This document shows, one piece after another, positions 28,577 to 37,173 of a stretch of DNA of 64,000 bases (its first letter is position 1; every line of letters begins with the position of its first letter). A program made the position numbers and the translations under genes. The stretch is from assembly GCF_000384415.1 (NCBI RefSeq), contig NZ_ARVU01000001.1:1302001-1366000 (forward strand), read 5' to 3'. The notes beneath the pieces are model-generated. The model had not been told where the DNA came from. It ran no database searches and was given only the letters and a program-made list of their open reading frames with translations. The DNA comes from Cycloclasticus pugetii PS-1. GTDB lineage: Bacteria; Pseudomonadota; Gammaproteobacteria; Methylococcales; Cycloclasticaceae.

Positions 28577-29818
28577 TTAGAAGCCATAAGCCATTTGAAA
28601 TAGGAATCTATCCTGATCGGCATCACTGCCTGCCTGCCCATCGTTGAATTCGTAACTGAGCTTACCGATAAAGTTATTGGTAAAGAGATAGTTGGTCCCT
28701 ATAGCCCATTGCTGTTGGTCTTGGCTGTTATGGGGCGAGTCGAAATCCGTATAGCGGGCGACTAATTCCCATTTGGATTGATTGAATCGATAGGCTCCCT
28801 GGGTGTACCAAGTCTCCCAAGTCGCGCCTTCTGATGCGGCGGTACCGCTACCGGTATCAGCACCAACTTCCGTCTCAACATACTCACCGCGTAGATTGAA
28901 CGCTTTGTATTGCCAGCTAAAATCCGCTCCGATTACGTCATAATCACGTGCACCTTCGTCACTCAGCGCACTACTGTCACCATCTTCAATTGAAGTCACC
29001 GTTGCTTTACCGCTTGCCGCCGACAGACCTAGCTCAAACCCCGAAAAGGGAATAATACCGAGGCGTCCGCCCACAACTTTCTCACCGTCGCCATCAGAGC
29101 CAAATCCCTCTGCCTCAACGCCATCCAGTTCGAATTCACCATCCTCGAATTCGGCGATTAATTCCGGGCCATTGCTGATATAAACAGCGTAGTTAGTCCT
29201 AATCGCGCCAATTGGAAACCCGCCACGCAACTGGAAACCTACATCAGAGACCGGGGCGGCACCATCATGGCCGAACCCAGGTGGTGCCGAAGGCAGTTTA
29301 TTGATCCAGGAAGGGTGTAGGTTTTGCCGAAATTGGCCAATAGGACTTAAGAACTTCCCGCCCACTAAGACCATATAGTCATTGATAAACCAGTCGATGG
29401 TCAGGTATTCAAGATTAGTCTCCGTCTCACCATCATCCCCTACTTCAAACTCCAGTTCTGATTCAAGCATTACCAAATCGCGATACTGAAAGTGAAAAAT
29501 GGGTGCGAAGGTGCCAACATTAAAGCTACCATCTTCCGATTCCGAATCGGTGTAGCCCACATCGGCATAGCCAGCCATGTGGATCAACGTATCGGGCTGT
29601 AGCCATTCACCAGCGGTAGCGACATCCTTTTTGATGACCTGGACTTCTTCTTTAGTCGCACTATTCTTAAGCTGCTGTTTAAGCTGATCCATTTCCTGTT
29701 GCATACGCTCCAAGCGCTCGGCCAACTCTTCAACCGAGGGTTCAGCTAATGCCGCCGTTGAAAAACTGGAAGCGACGACAGCGAATACGATAGTTTTTGC
29801 TACTCTATTGATGTTCAT
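28577..29818 (-). CDS. Porin-like outer-membrane protein with N-terminal coiled coil
   Basis: 413 residues: signal peptide to ALAEP (about residue 26), a short coiled coil (VEELAERLERMQQEMDQLKQQLKN), then a beta-barrel ending in FQMAYGF with the terminal Phe of outer-membrane proteins. The coiled coil plus a barrel starting HMAGYADVGYTD is like the phosphate-selective OprO/OprP-type porins. An acidic loop (AEFEDGEFELDGVEAEGFGSD) could attract cations. It is encoded 15 bases upstream of the diheme cytochrome. Confidence 0.82.
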   Translation of the reverse strand: MNINRVAKTIVFAVVASSFSTAALAEPSVEELAERLERMQQEMDQLKQQLKNSATKEEVQVIKKDVATAGEWLQPDTLIHMAGYADVGYTDSESEDGSFNVGTFAPIFHFQYRDLVMLESELEFEVGDDGETETNLEYLTIDWFINDYMVLVGGKFLSPIGQFRQNLHPSWINKLPSAPPGFGHDGAAPVSDVGFQLRGGFPIGAIRTNYAVYISNGPELIAEFEDGEFELDGVEAEGFGSDGDGEKVVGGRLGIIPFSGFELGLSAASGKATVTSIEDGDSSALSDEGARDYDVIGADFSWQYKAFNLRGEYVETEVGADTGSGTAASEGATWETWYTQGAYRFNQSKWELVARYTDFDSPHNSQDQQQWAIGTNYLFTNNFIGKLSYEFNDGQAGSDADQDRFLFQMAYGF

Positions 29819-29844
29819 ATCTTGTCTCCGTTGTTAGGTTAGAT

Positions 29845-30204
29845 TTACCTACCGGGTGGTCGCTTGTGGCAACTCCATGGTTCATGACTGGCGTTGTCTT
29901 TCACGTTCTGATCGACAAATTTGTAATAGCCCTCTTTAAAATGCGTCCACCAGTCATGAGCAATGTCGCACTCGTGCTTCCTGACAATTTCCTCAATTTC
30001 ATCCAACTGCCGTTTAGTGGCGTCATAGGCCACATTGAGTAAACTTTCTGATGCGTTTATCGAGACAGCATCGACACCCAACAGATGATCAATTTCTTGT
30101 ACGATCAGTTGGTGGTTTTCCTCTACGGCACCTTCTAATCGCAGATGCCGTATCATTAGCGAGTTTTCATTTACACCGAGTTTGTGTTCCTGCTTACTGT
30201 TCAT
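29845..30204 (-). CDS. HMA-like-fold protein lacking the CxxC motif
   Basis: 119 residues. The central stretch IRHLRLEGAVEENHQLIVQEIDHLLGVDAVSINASESLLNVAYDATKRQLDEIEEIVRKHECDI follows the beta-alpha-beta-beta-alpha-beta layout of a heavy-metal-associated domain. The metal loop that should read GMxCxxC is GAVEENH, and only isolated His/Cys remain (KHECDI, WSCHKR). It therefore looks like a domain that kept its fold and lost the usual metal site, perhaps for protein-protein contact with CopA. The 5' end overlaps the ICMT-like gene by 11 bases. Assignment of the fold is an inference. Confidence 0.7.
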   Translation of the reverse strand: MNSKQEHKLGVNENSLMIRHLRLEGAVEENHQLIVQEIDHLLGVDAVSINASESLLNVAYDATKRQLDEIEEIVRKHECDIAHDWWTHFKEGYYKFVDQNVKDNASHEPWSCHKRPPGR

Positions 30205-30853
30205 AAATATTTCCCTCCTGTATTGGCCCTAATTTGGGAATAAACGCTGGAGTGTTATTCCTGTAGTGAATGTACTGATCACCAAACTGCTCGATTGCCT
30301 GACGCTCTTCCGCTTTTGAAAGCCGGAGATACACCACCAACAAAATGGGAAACATGACCAGCGTGGGAATGGTTGGCCATTGCAACAAAAAGCCAAACAT
30401 AATCAGGACAAAAGCGACGTATTGAGGATGGCGCATGCGTGCATACCATCCCGACGTCGCGAGTGCACCAGCCTGCTGTGCCTTGTGTAAAACGCTCCAG
30501 GCAGACGCCAATAGGAAGAACCCCAACACGATTAGCACATTGCTGGCGATATGTAACGGATCAAAATGTGCGTTGCCCTCAAAACCGAAGAGCGTATGCA
30601 GCAGGTGGCCGTTTTCATGGGCCAGAAAATCAACACCGGGATATTTCTCAGCCAACCAACCGGACAGGAAGTAAATGGTGAGCGGGAAGCCATACATTTC
30701 CGTAAACAAGGCGACAATAAACGCGGAAAATGCCCCAAGACTACGCCAGTCCCGCTGAGTCTTTGGCTTGGTGAAACTGAATGCAAAGAAGATAAATATT
30801 GCCGAATTCAGAATCACCAAGACCCATAAACCGTATGATTCGTGCTCATGCAT
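30194..30853 (-). CDS. Isoprenylcysteine methyltransferase-like membrane protein
   Basis: About 219 residues from ATG 30853 (GAGGAG seven bases before). Five to six hydrophobic helices are followed by the ICMT/PEMT-type C-terminus: GWYARMRHPQYVAFVLIMFG (about 136-155) and KAEERQAIEQFGDQYIHYRN, where the His-Pro and Glu-Glu residues bind SAM in the family. A His-rich segment (LAHENGHLLHTLFGFEGNAH) precedes it. It is the fourth gene after copA in the copper run. CzcN/NccN proteins of metal operons belong to the same superfamily, and another such gene lies at 59.4 kb. The substrate is unknown. Confidence 0.8.
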   Translation of the reverse strand: MHEHESYGLWVLVILNSAIFIFFAFSFTKPKTQRDWRSLGAFSAFIVALFTEMYGFPLTIYFLSGWLAEKYPGVDFLAHENGHLLHTLFGFEGNAHFDPLHIASNVLIVLGFFLLASAWSVLHKAQQAGALATSGWYARMRHPQYVAFVLIMFGFLLQWPTIPTLVMFPILLVVYLRLSKAEERQAIEQFGDQYIHYRNNTPAFIPKLGPIQEGNIYEQ

Positions 30854-30874
30854 GACGCTGCTCCTCAACCAAAC

Positions 30875-31171
30875 CTATTGGTTTTTCTCTTGTTCTTCGC
30901 GATCACGAAGGCCATCTTCATAACCCTTTTGATAACCAAGATCGTTTTGCCCATTTCGGGCGTTATCTTCTCCATGCCCACCGTGTCCCCCATGACCATG
31001 GCCTCTATGCATAAAGATGTGCATCAGCGGGCACAGCAACAAAATCAGAAAAGGCAAAAACTGAAACAGGTGTTCACGATGCTCCATAAACAGGAAATAG
31101 CTGACGGCACCGATTAAGGTCAGGGCTGCCAAACCATTGGAGCTAAACCAGAATGATTGTTTTTGTGCCAT
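30875..31171 (-). CDS. DUF2933 family small membrane protein
   Basis: About 98 residues from ATG 31171 (GGAGA eight bases before). Two close hydrophobic helices (about residues 10-28 and 36-52) are followed by a His/Gly-rich stretch (HIFMHRGHGHGGHGGHGED) and a charged tail. This is the DUF2933 pattern, common in copper-resistance clusters. The His repeats suggest metal binding on one side of the membrane; no activity is established. It lies between the cupredoxin and ICMT-like genes. Confidence 0.8.
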   Translation of the reverse strand: MAQKQSFWFSSNGLAALTLIGAVSYFLFMEHREHLFQFLPFLILLLCPLMHIFMHRGHGHGGHGGHGEDNARNGQNDLGYQKGYEDGLRDREEQEKNQ

Positions 31172-31175
31172 GGCC

Positions 31176-31541
31176 TTAATCTCCGTTCTCGTTAACAATC
31201 AGCGCGCCTCGATACATTTGCATTTGGCAAGTGAAAGAGTATTCACCTGATGCCAGGGGCGGCAGGCTGATGTCTTTGGGTTTATTTAATGGCAACTCTT
31301 CACTGATATCGAAATCTGCAAAAACCACGGTCGCCGCACAAGGCGATGCATCTTTGCGGAGGAAGCGTAGCGTCGTGTCCTGGCCTGCCACTAATCGAAT
31401 TCTTGAAGGCTCATAGGTACCGTTATCTACCACGACGGTCACGGTGTTTTTATCCACTGAAACTGCCTGCGGCTTATAAACCCAAAACCACCAAACAATC
31501 AGTGCGATCAGTAGCAGGCCCAACAGGTTAATGATCATCAT
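31176..31541 (-). CDS. Membrane-anchored cupredoxin-domain protein
   Basis: 121 residues: one N-terminal helix (about 3-21) and then a cupredoxin-like beta-sandwich. Candidate copper ligands are Cys in ASPCAATVVFADF and Cys and Met in YSFTCQMQMYRGAL, which occupy the positions of the C-terminal ligand loop of blue-copper proteins. It is encoded 12 bases after the CopA P-type ATPase and probably receives or delivers copper at the periplasmic face. Domain recognition is by pattern. Confidence 0.82.
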   Translation of the reverse strand: MMIINLLGLLLIALIVWWFWVYKPQAVSVDKNTVTVVVDNGTYEPSRIRLVAGQDTTLRFLRKDASPCAATVVFADFDISEELPLNKPKDISLPPLASGEYSFTCQMQMYRGALIVNENGD

Positions 31542-31553
31542 GTCGGTTTCTCC

Positions 31554-33830
31554 CTAATGCTTCTGCGCTGTAAATAAGCGCAGACGATTTGCATTGGTCA
31601 CCACAGTCAGCGATGAAAAGGCCATCGCTGCACCTGCAATGACTGGACTTAGCAGCAATCCCAGGAACGGATACAGCACACCAGCCGCGACCGGCACACC
31701 GGCTACGTTATAGATAAAGGCTCCCAATAGGTTTTGCTTGATATTGCTGAGCGTCGCCTTACTGACCGCAATGGCATCAGCCAAGCCATGCAGGGAACCC
31801 CGCATCAAGGTAATATCTGCACTTTCAATGGCGACATCCGTACCCGTGCCAATGGCAAAACCGACGTTCGCCAAGGCCAAGGCTGGGGCGTCGTTAATAC
31901 CGTCGCCGGTCATGCCTACGATCTCGCCTTGTCCCTGCAATTCAGCGACCTTGTCAGATTTTTGATCGGGCAGAACTTCGGCAAAATACTCGGTAATACC
32001 GACTTTTTCTGCGACTGCTTTTGCGGTAGCCCGGTTGTCACCTGTCAGCATGACAACGCGCACACCATTTTTCTGAAGACGTTTTATTGCTTCAATGGAG
32101 TCCTCTTTAATGGGGTCAGATACGGCGATAATCGCGGCTAGCTGATCATCAACCGCTAGATACATTGGCGTTTGTGCAAGCGATGCCATACGCTGTGCGC
32201 TTGGAAGGTATTGCTCAATATCGACTCCCCTATCACGCATCAGTTTTTCATTACCAAACAATAAGGCATGACCATCGACAATACCCTCGACACCATGACC
32301 GGTAACTGAGTGAAACTGTTCAACAGGCTCGAGCTCAAGACCTCGACTCTTTGCCGACTCGATAATCGATAAAGCCAACGGATGTTCAGATCCTGCTTCC
32401 AGGCTGGCTGCCAACCGCAGAACCTTACTCTCGTTGTTTTCGTGTACCAGCTCAATATCAGTGACGGCAGGTTGACCTAGTGTGATGGTCCCTGTTTTAT
32501 CCAAAATCATGGCCGTGACTTTCGATGCGGTCTGCAACGCTTCGCCATTACGGATCAGCACGCCAGCCTCGGCAGCCTTGCCTACGCCAACCATTACTGA
32601 CATAGGGGTAGCCAGGCCCAGCGCACAGGGGCAGGCAATAATGAGTACGGTCGTTGCTGACACAATCGCAAAAGCTACTCGGGGATCAGGGCCGAAATTC
32701 AGCCAAACCAATGCGCTGATCACAGCAATAATCATCACGACAGGGACAAAGTACGCGGAAATAACATCGGCTAAACGGCCAATAGGCGGCTTTGAATTTT
32801 GCGCCCGTTTTACCATGTCTATGATCTGCGCCAGCGCGGTGTCTTTACCCACCCGCGTGGCTTTAAAGAGAATCGAACCACTCTTATTGATCGTACCGGC
32901 AACCACTTCATCACCTGTTGCCTTTTCTACGGGCATGGGTTCACCGGTCAGCATGGATTCATCTACCGCTGTCAGGCCGTCCGAAACAATGCCATCAACC
33001 GATATTTTCTCGCCGGGACGCACTCTAACGTGATCACCGAGTTGCACCCGTTCGATGGCAATGTCCACCTCTTCACCATTGCGCACAACCCTAGCCGTTT
33101 TTGGCTGCAATCCAATTAAGCGCTTTATTGCTTCCGATGTCCTACCACGCGCTTTAATTTCCAGCGCTAGGCCAAGGTTGATCAAGCCGATAATCATGGC
33201 TGTCGCTTCAAAATAGACGTGCCGCGCCATTTCCGGCACCAGCGAGGGAAAGAACACGACAAACATGGAGTAGATCCATGCGGTGCCCGTACCCAAGGCA
33301 ATCAAGGTATCCATGTTGGCGCTGTGATTGGCAAAAGACTTCCAGGCACCGATATAGAAATGCCTGCCTGCGAAAAACATCACGCCAAATGTCAAAAGAC
33401 CAACAATCAACCACACCGCTCGTTCCATCGTTGTGGTAACGGTCATCTCTCCGACAACCAGGCTGTAGATCATCAATGGCACACCAAGGGATAGCGCAAT
33501 CCACATTTCCCGCATCAAGCGCTTGTGATATGCCTCGTCGGCTTTTTCCTTTTCATCGAGCACACTCTGATCCGAGCTATCGGTGATGCTTTCCGCATCA
33601 TAACCAGCAGCCCTAATTGCATTAATCATCGCTTCGGCTGTAGCATGACCTGTAACAGAAACCGTGCTCTGTGCCAGGTTCATCACCGCCTCTTTAACGC
33701 CGTCAACCTTGTGTAGCGCGCCTTCAATCTTGCTCACACAGCTAGCACAGGACGCGCCGTGAATCCGGAGATATTCGGTCTCCTGCAGGCCATTGGCTTT
33801 ATCTAATACGTGAATATCGGTTGGTTGCAT
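31554..33830 (-). CDS. copA: Copper-exporting P1B-type ATPase CopA
   Basis: About 758 residues from ATG 33830, the first Met that does not overlap the regulator gene. One N-terminal HMA domain has HGASCASC (Cys28 and Cys31). Eight transmembrane helices follow, with the Cu(I) site CPCALG in helix 6. DKTGT supplies the phosphorylated Asp, SEHPLA is the HP motif of heavy-metal ATPases, and [10 protein letters not shown] is the hinge. The C-terminal helix carries [17 protein letters not shown] (Met-x-x-Ser-Ser), diagnostic for Cu(I) pumps. It exports Cu(I) or Ag(I) from cytoplasm to periplasm, feeding the Cus and cupredoxin systems encoded downstream. Confidence 0.96.
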   Translation of the reverse strand: MQPTDIHVLDKANGLQETEYLRIHGASCASCVSKIEGALHKVDGVKEAVMNLAQSTVSVTGHATAEAMINAIRAAGYDAESITDSSDQSVLDEKEKADEAYHKRLMREMWIALSLGVPLMIYSLVVGEMTVTTTMERAVWLIVGLLTFGVMFFAGRHFYIGAWKSFANHSANMDTLIALGTGTAWIYSMFVVFFPSLVPEMARHVYFEATAMIIGLINLGLALEIKARGRTSEAIKRLIGLQPKTARVVRNGEEVDIAIERVQLGDHVRVRPGEKISVDGIVSDGLTAVDESMLTGEPMPVEKATGDEVVAGTINKSGSILFKATRVGKDTALAQIIDMVKRAQNSKPPIGRLADVISAYFVPVVMIIAVISALVWLNFGPDPRVAFAIVSATTVLIIACPCALGLATPMSVMVGVGKAAEAGVLIRNGEALQTASKVTAMILDKTGTITLGQPAVTDIELVHENNESKVLRLAASLEAGSEHPLALSIIESAKSRGLELEPVEQFHSVTGHGVEGIVDGHALLFGNEKLMRDRGVDIEQYLPSAQRMASLAQTPMYLAVDDQLAAIIAVSDPIKEDSIEAIKRLQKNGVRVVMLTGDNRATAKAVAEKVGITEYFAEVLPDQKSDKVAELQGQGEIVGMTGDGINDAPALALANVGFAIGTGTDVAIESADITLMRGSLHGLADAIAVSKATLSNIKQNLLGAFIYNVAGVPVAAGVLYPFLGLLLSPVIAGAAMAFSSLTVVTNANRLRLFTAQKH

Positions 33831-33834
33831 CGCT

Positions 33835-34281
33835 CTAGTCCGCTGTGGAGATAGCATGATCGCCAAAACTGTTGGCGCTATCCCAGGTTTCGATTAGGTG
33901 ACAAATACTCTCCCCTGATGGAACACGATCAGGTAAATCACGCCAATCACTCGAAGCCGACTCCATACGCGCCATCAGCTTCTGCGCATCGCGCATCTCT
34001 TCGCGTATGGCCTCTAATCTCTGGTCGATCAGCTTTCGAACTATTGGACAAGGGGTATCGCCGGACGCCGCCATATCCAGGATTTCTCGAATATCTTTCA
34101 AGCTAAAACCCAGCCTTTTGGCCGACAACAGAAAACGCAAACGCCTCTCTTGCTGTATTCCATAGCGCCGATAGCCATTGGCCGTATCCCGCTCCGGTGA
34201 AAGCAAACCCAGCTTGGTGTAGTGCCGGATCGTGTCAGCACTGACGTTAAATCGTCTGGCGATTTCAGTTACCGTTTTCAT
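33835..34281 (-). CDS. CueR/CadR-like MerR-family regulator
   Basis: About 148 residues from ATG 34281 (GAAGGG upstream). Its winged helix is [29 protein letters not shown], followed by the long dimer helix. Candidate metal ligands are Cys in GDTPCPIV (about residue 81) and Cys-His in ESICHLIE near the C-terminus. A typical CueR has a CxGx7C loop, so the metal-binding region here is not canonical. It lies directly before copA on the same strand (four bases), so it probably autoregulates the copper run from the palindromic promoter at 34.4 kb. Confidence 0.87.
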   Translation of the reverse strand: MKTVTEIARRFNVSADTIRHYTKLGLLSPERDTANGYRRYGIQQERRLRFLLSAKRLGFSLKDIREILDMAASGDTPCPIVRKLIDQRLEAIREEMRDAQKLMARMESASSDWRDLPDRVPSGESICHLIETWDSANSFGDHAISTAD

Positions 34282-34386
34282 AACACCCTTCATCTTGATG
34301 TGTATGCGCAACCAACTAGCGGTATCGCAAATACTTTCCAGTTACTTTCCGAGTGCTGAAATTAGACGCACCCGGTCAAGGAATTG

Positions 34387-34418
34387 ATCGTACAACCTGG
34401 GTGTAACACCTAGGTCAA
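34387..34418 (-). promoter_or_regulatory. MerR-type promoter/operator upstream of the cueR-like/copA operon
   Basis: On the minus strand, TTGACC (plus 34413-34418) is followed about 20 bp later by TACGAT (plus 34387-34392). Between them lies the 21-bp dyad ACCTGGGTGTAACACCTAGGT (34395-34415), with one mismatch between its ten-base arms. The long spacer with a central palindrome is what MerR-family activators use. The transcript would have a leader of about 100 bases before the regulator start. Confidence 0.68.
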
Positions 34419-34473
34419 TAGGTCAATGTTTAGGAATTCCGAAATAACAGGCGCAGTGACGCCTATCGGAAAA

Positions 34474-34881
34474 TCAGGTGTGTTTTGGAGGATGGAAAAT
34501 ACGAGAGGGGAGCCCGTAGGCACGTGCTCCAGAGGAAGCAGCCCGTAGGGTACTGCTAAACAGATCGAGATTAATTGATGATTTCTGGAATGCAGCTGCC
34601 CCACTGATCACACAGGACGAGGCGCATATTCCATTCATGCAATCGATATCGCAATTGTCGCAGGATTCGGAGGAAGCAGTGTCAGTGGTATTTTCGTGGC
34701 AAGGAGCTTTCGATGGTTCTTCTTGATTCCCATGATGAGCCATGGCAGAGGCCGCTATACTAGAATCCGCCATGATAAGGGAATGGGAGCTATCGTCCGT
34801 CATTGGTGCAGGCATAGCAGCCATTAGTGGCTGAGCAATCAACCCCCAAATAACCAACACTATGCCTATCGAACGAAACAT
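34474..34881 (-). CDS. CopL-like Cys/His-rich secreted protein (second copy)
   Basis: 135 residues with a signal peptide (to about residue 21) and a mature part rich in metal ligands: AMAHHGNQ, APCHEN and SESCDNCDIDCMNGICASSC. The C-terminus SRIFHPPKHT resembles LFRPPISR of the protein at 39.7 kb. This is the CopL/DUF2946-like kind of small periplasmic protein that heads or ends copper operons. It is the last gene of the copper-oxidase run, or a separate unit with its own promoter in 34882-35039. Function inferred from composition and context. Confidence 0.7.
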   Translation of the reverse strand: MFRSIGIVLVIWGLIAQPLMAAMPAPMTDDSSHSLIMADSSIAASAMAHHGNQEEPSKAPCHENTTDTASSESCDNCDIDCMNGICASSCVISGAAAFQKSSINLDLFSSTLRAASSGARAYGLPSRIFHPPKHT

Positions 34882-34934
34882 AAACTTTCCCTTATATTGA
34901 GCAATTGCAGCATATACCCAGTGTACTGCAAGTT

Positions 34935-34987
34935 TTGACTTAAATCAAGCGATACACACTTAGGTTTTAATCCTAGGAGTCACTCCT
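34935..34987. promoter_or_regulatory. Candidate FNR/ANR-like box and adjacent palindrome
   Basis: TTGACTTAAATCAA (34935-34948) is close to the FNR/ANR consensus TTGAT-N4-ATCAA, with one mismatch. Further upstream of the gene starting at 34881 lie CCTAGG and the palindrome AGGAGTCACTCCT (34975-34987). These sit 54-107 bases before the CopL-like start and may form its control region. The evidence is motif similarity only. Confidence 0.35.
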
Positions 34988-35039
34988 GCAATAACGGCAG
35001 AATGAATGCGAGCGGCTAGTGGCCATGGAATATAGTGGA

Positions 35040-35390
35040 TCAACTGTCTACCGCTGCTTCTAGTTGCTTAAGTAACTTTTGCATGTCTTTCAGACTGTTC
35101 TTTATTGCTACCAAATAGTCTAAATCATACTTACTTAAATCAGAACGAACTGACCGATTCTCTTTAACCAGCGAATTTCTCAGTAATAAAATTGTACTTT
35201 GTAGCGTAGACACTTGCTTCTTGATGTTACGAATTCGCTCTTCTTGACTTGTCGCAGCTGGGTATTCCTTCTGATACTGGAGTACATAGGATCGCTTTTT
35301 TACTACTTCTGCGGCTGGATCTTCACCGTTGTGCGCACTAGCCGTCATGGATAAAAATAGTACAGCTATTGCAGGAAAAATTGTTTTCAT
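35040..35390 (-). CDS. Small periplasmic helical protein, unknown function
   Basis: About 116 residues from ATG 35390: signal peptide MKTIFPAIAVLFLSMTASAHNG and then an almost wholly helical, charged stretch (RIRNIKKQVSTLQSTILLLRNSLVKENRS, and a C-terminal LKDMQKLLKQLEAAVDS). It looks like a periplasmic coiled coil. The upstream monoheme cytochrome gene stops 16 bases before this ATG, so they are co-transcribed. I do not recognise a family, and there are few metal ligands apart from the N-terminal His. Confidence 0.7.
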   Translation of the reverse strand: MKTIFPAIAVLFLSMTASAHNGEDPAAEVVKKRSYVLQYQKEYPAATSQEERIRNIKKQVSTLQSTILLLRNSLVKENRSVRSDLSKYDLDYLVAIKNSLKDMQKLLKQLEAAVDS

Positions 35391-35406
35391 TGTTCTCTCG
35401 CTTTGA

Positions 35407-35961
35407 TTAGTGATGTGACGAACCATTGGTTTCGTCTCGTGCTGTAAGGATTTGATATTGCTCTGGAGTTAAGTCGGGCAATTTTTGTAAAAACGCGACC
35501 ATTGCCCAAATGCGCTGATCGTCATGTGTCGGTCCCCAAGCCGGCATACCGGACGCCTTAATTCCGTGTTTAATAATCCAGAATTGACGTCGAGCGCTTT
35601 GCTCGGAATCAGCATGATCGTGCCCATGCTCATCTTCTTTTTTACTGAGATTAGGCGGTGCGGGATACATGCCTATACTCATATCACTTTGTATTTTTCC
35701 GGGTTTTAGGTGGCAAGCGACACACATATCGTTATAGTCCGGCCCACCCGCCAGAAGCATCTCTGGGTCATCTAACGAAGGAACACTTATGTTTTGTGCT
35801 GCCCTCTTGATTGATTGTTCGCGCACCGTTTCCAAGAGCCAATAAGTCAACTTATTGTGAGGCACATCGGCTCCCATTGGATAAGCACCGGAATACACAT
35901 AAATTGCTCCACCTGCGAATACACCGATGACAATAAGAATGAGGTATTTCACTGTTTTCAT
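35407..35961 (-). CDS. Monoheme c-type cytochrome, membrane-anchored
   Basis: About 184 residues from ATG 35961. An N-terminal helix (about 3-24) acts as signal or anchor. The haem site is DMCVACHLKPGK, and a probable distal Met lies in IKASGMPAWGPTHDD. A His-rich insert (DEHGHDHADSEQ) separates the two parts and may bind copper. It lies in the copper-oxidase run between the His/Met-rich protein and the helical protein. It could take electrons from copper oxidation, but no partner can be named from sequence. Confidence 0.86.
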   Translation of the reverse strand: MKTVKYLILIVIGVFAGGAIYVYSGAYPMGADVPHNKLTYWLLETVREQSIKRAAQNISVPSLDDPEMLLAGGPDYNDMCVACHLKPGKIQSDMSIGMYPAPPNLSKKEDEHGHDHADSEQSARRQFWIIKHGIKASGMPAWGPTHDDQRIWAMVAFLQKLPDLTPEQYQILTARDETNGSSHH

Positions 35962-36051
35962 TTTTATATCCCTGGCGACATCAGTGGTCGCGCTTGTCAA
36001 AATTGGCTGCGGCAAGCCTGATTACAACCCGCCACATCTCAACAGTTCAGG

Positions 36052-36351
36052 CTAGTGGTTATGACCATCATTATGTTGATCCACTTTGTTAGCATCGCTG
36101 TCATCGGTTGTATTTTTTTCAGTATCACCATCATGATGGTTTTCAGCAGATTCTTCACTCATACACTTTTTCATCATTGCCATCATGATTGGATCATTCG
36201 CATCCATTTTTAAATGATCCATATTTTTCATTGCTTCACACTTGGGCTTCTCCCTCTTTGTCTTATGTTCAGATGGATCGTGAGCATGAACAGATGCGAT
36301 TGAAAATAAGCTGACTAACAAAAAGCAAAAAGTGACATGTATATTCTTCAT
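36052..36351 (-). CDS. His/Met-rich periplasmic protein
   Basis: 99 residues: signal peptide to HAHDPSEH (about residue 24), then Met clusters (CEAMKNMDHLKM, MMAMMKKCMSEE) and a His/Asp tail (NHHDGDTEK, DQHNDGHNH). The composition points to copper or silver binding in the periplasm, similar in style to PcoE/SilE-type metal sponges, though not clearly homologous. GAGG precedes ATG by eight bases. It is placed after copB in the multicopper-oxidase run. Confidence 0.75.
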   Translation of the reverse strand: MKNIHVTFCFLLVSLFSIASVHAHDPSEHKTKREKPKCEAMKNMDHLKMDANDPIMMAMMKKCMSEESAENHHDGDTEKNTTDDSDANKVDQHNDGHNH

Positions 36352-36407
36352 TGGTAAATCCTCATATTGATTTAGAGTATATTTAGTTAATTAAAGTGGT
36401 ATAGGCG

Positions 36408-37160
36408 TTAAAACCATGCCCGCACGCCTATCACCCATTGGAGATCATCGGTGTCCCCTCCTTCGGCACGCGTGAAGTCAGCGGTATTACCAAAACTTTT
36501 GTTCCAGTTAACACCTATGTATGGGGCGAATTCACGTCGAATTTCGTAGCGCAACCTTAATCCAGCCTCAACATCAGAAAGACCGGAACCGATGCCGAGA
36601 TCTTCATCGTTTTGCCCATAAAAATTGACTTCGATCTCAGGCGTTAAAATCAGCCGCTGGGTAAACAACAGTTCATACTCGGCTTCCAGTCGTAATGCAG
36701 TACGCCCACTTTCTCCGATAAATAATGCTGTGTCGATTTCAAAAAAATAGGGCGCGAGACCTTGAAAACCAAAGACCGCCCAGCTCCGATTCGGAGTGGG
36801 CTGAAAGTCCTGCCGTAACCCCACCTGTACATCCCAAAACGGTGCTATTGCCTGACTGTAGAGTGCCTGCAATTCGGCTTCCTCGGTTTCTCCATCATTT
36901 CGTTCTACTTCTGCCTTGAGCCATAGCTTTTGCAAATCTTTTCCAATCCAACCTTGCCCATCCAAAACCCACGGATTGCCATCATCTGCGTTGTGCACTT
37001 CAAGTTGATCAATTAGCACCTTAGTTAATAGCGGATCATCCTTAGCGCCCGCTAACACATGGTTTGCAGAACCCAGCAACAAAGATACGATAAGTGTGGA
37101 TAAGCAGAATTTCCTGTTATACATGAGTGAGTTTGGTGATTGTCTATTAAATAACTTCAT
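36408..37160 (-). CDS. copB: Copper resistance outer-membrane protein CopB
   Basis: 250 residues with a signal peptide (about residues 15-38) and an outer-membrane barrel ending in GVRAWF. Family blocks of CopB/PcoB are clear: LDGQGWIGKDLQKLWLKAEVE (about 66-86), QALYSQAIAPFWDVQVGLRQD and LRYEIRREFAPYIGVNWNKSFGNTADF. The Met/His-rich N-terminal repeats seen in many CopB proteins are absent, so this is a short form. AAGGAG stands eight bases upstream. It follows the multicopper oxidase CopA, its usual partner. Confidence 0.93.
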   Translation of the reverse strand: MKLFNRQSPNSLMYNRKFCLSTLIVSLLLGSANHVLAGAKDDPLLTKVLIDQLEVHNADDGNPWVLDGQGWIGKDLQKLWLKAEVERNDGETEEAELQALYSQAIAPFWDVQVGLRQDFQPTPNRSWAVFGFQGLAPYFFEIDTALFIGESGRTALRLEAEYELLFTQRLILTPEIEVNFYGQNDEDLGIGSGLSDVEAGLRLRYEIRREFAPYIGVNWNKSFGNTADFTRAEGGDTDDLQWVIGVRAWF

Positions 37161-37173
37161 CGATTGATTCTCC

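Noticed and set aside
32482-33033. 183-residue plus-strand frame inside the CopA ATPase gene
   Set aside because: Antisense to conserved ATPase sequence; Ser/Thr/Ala-rich composition typical of antisense shadows.
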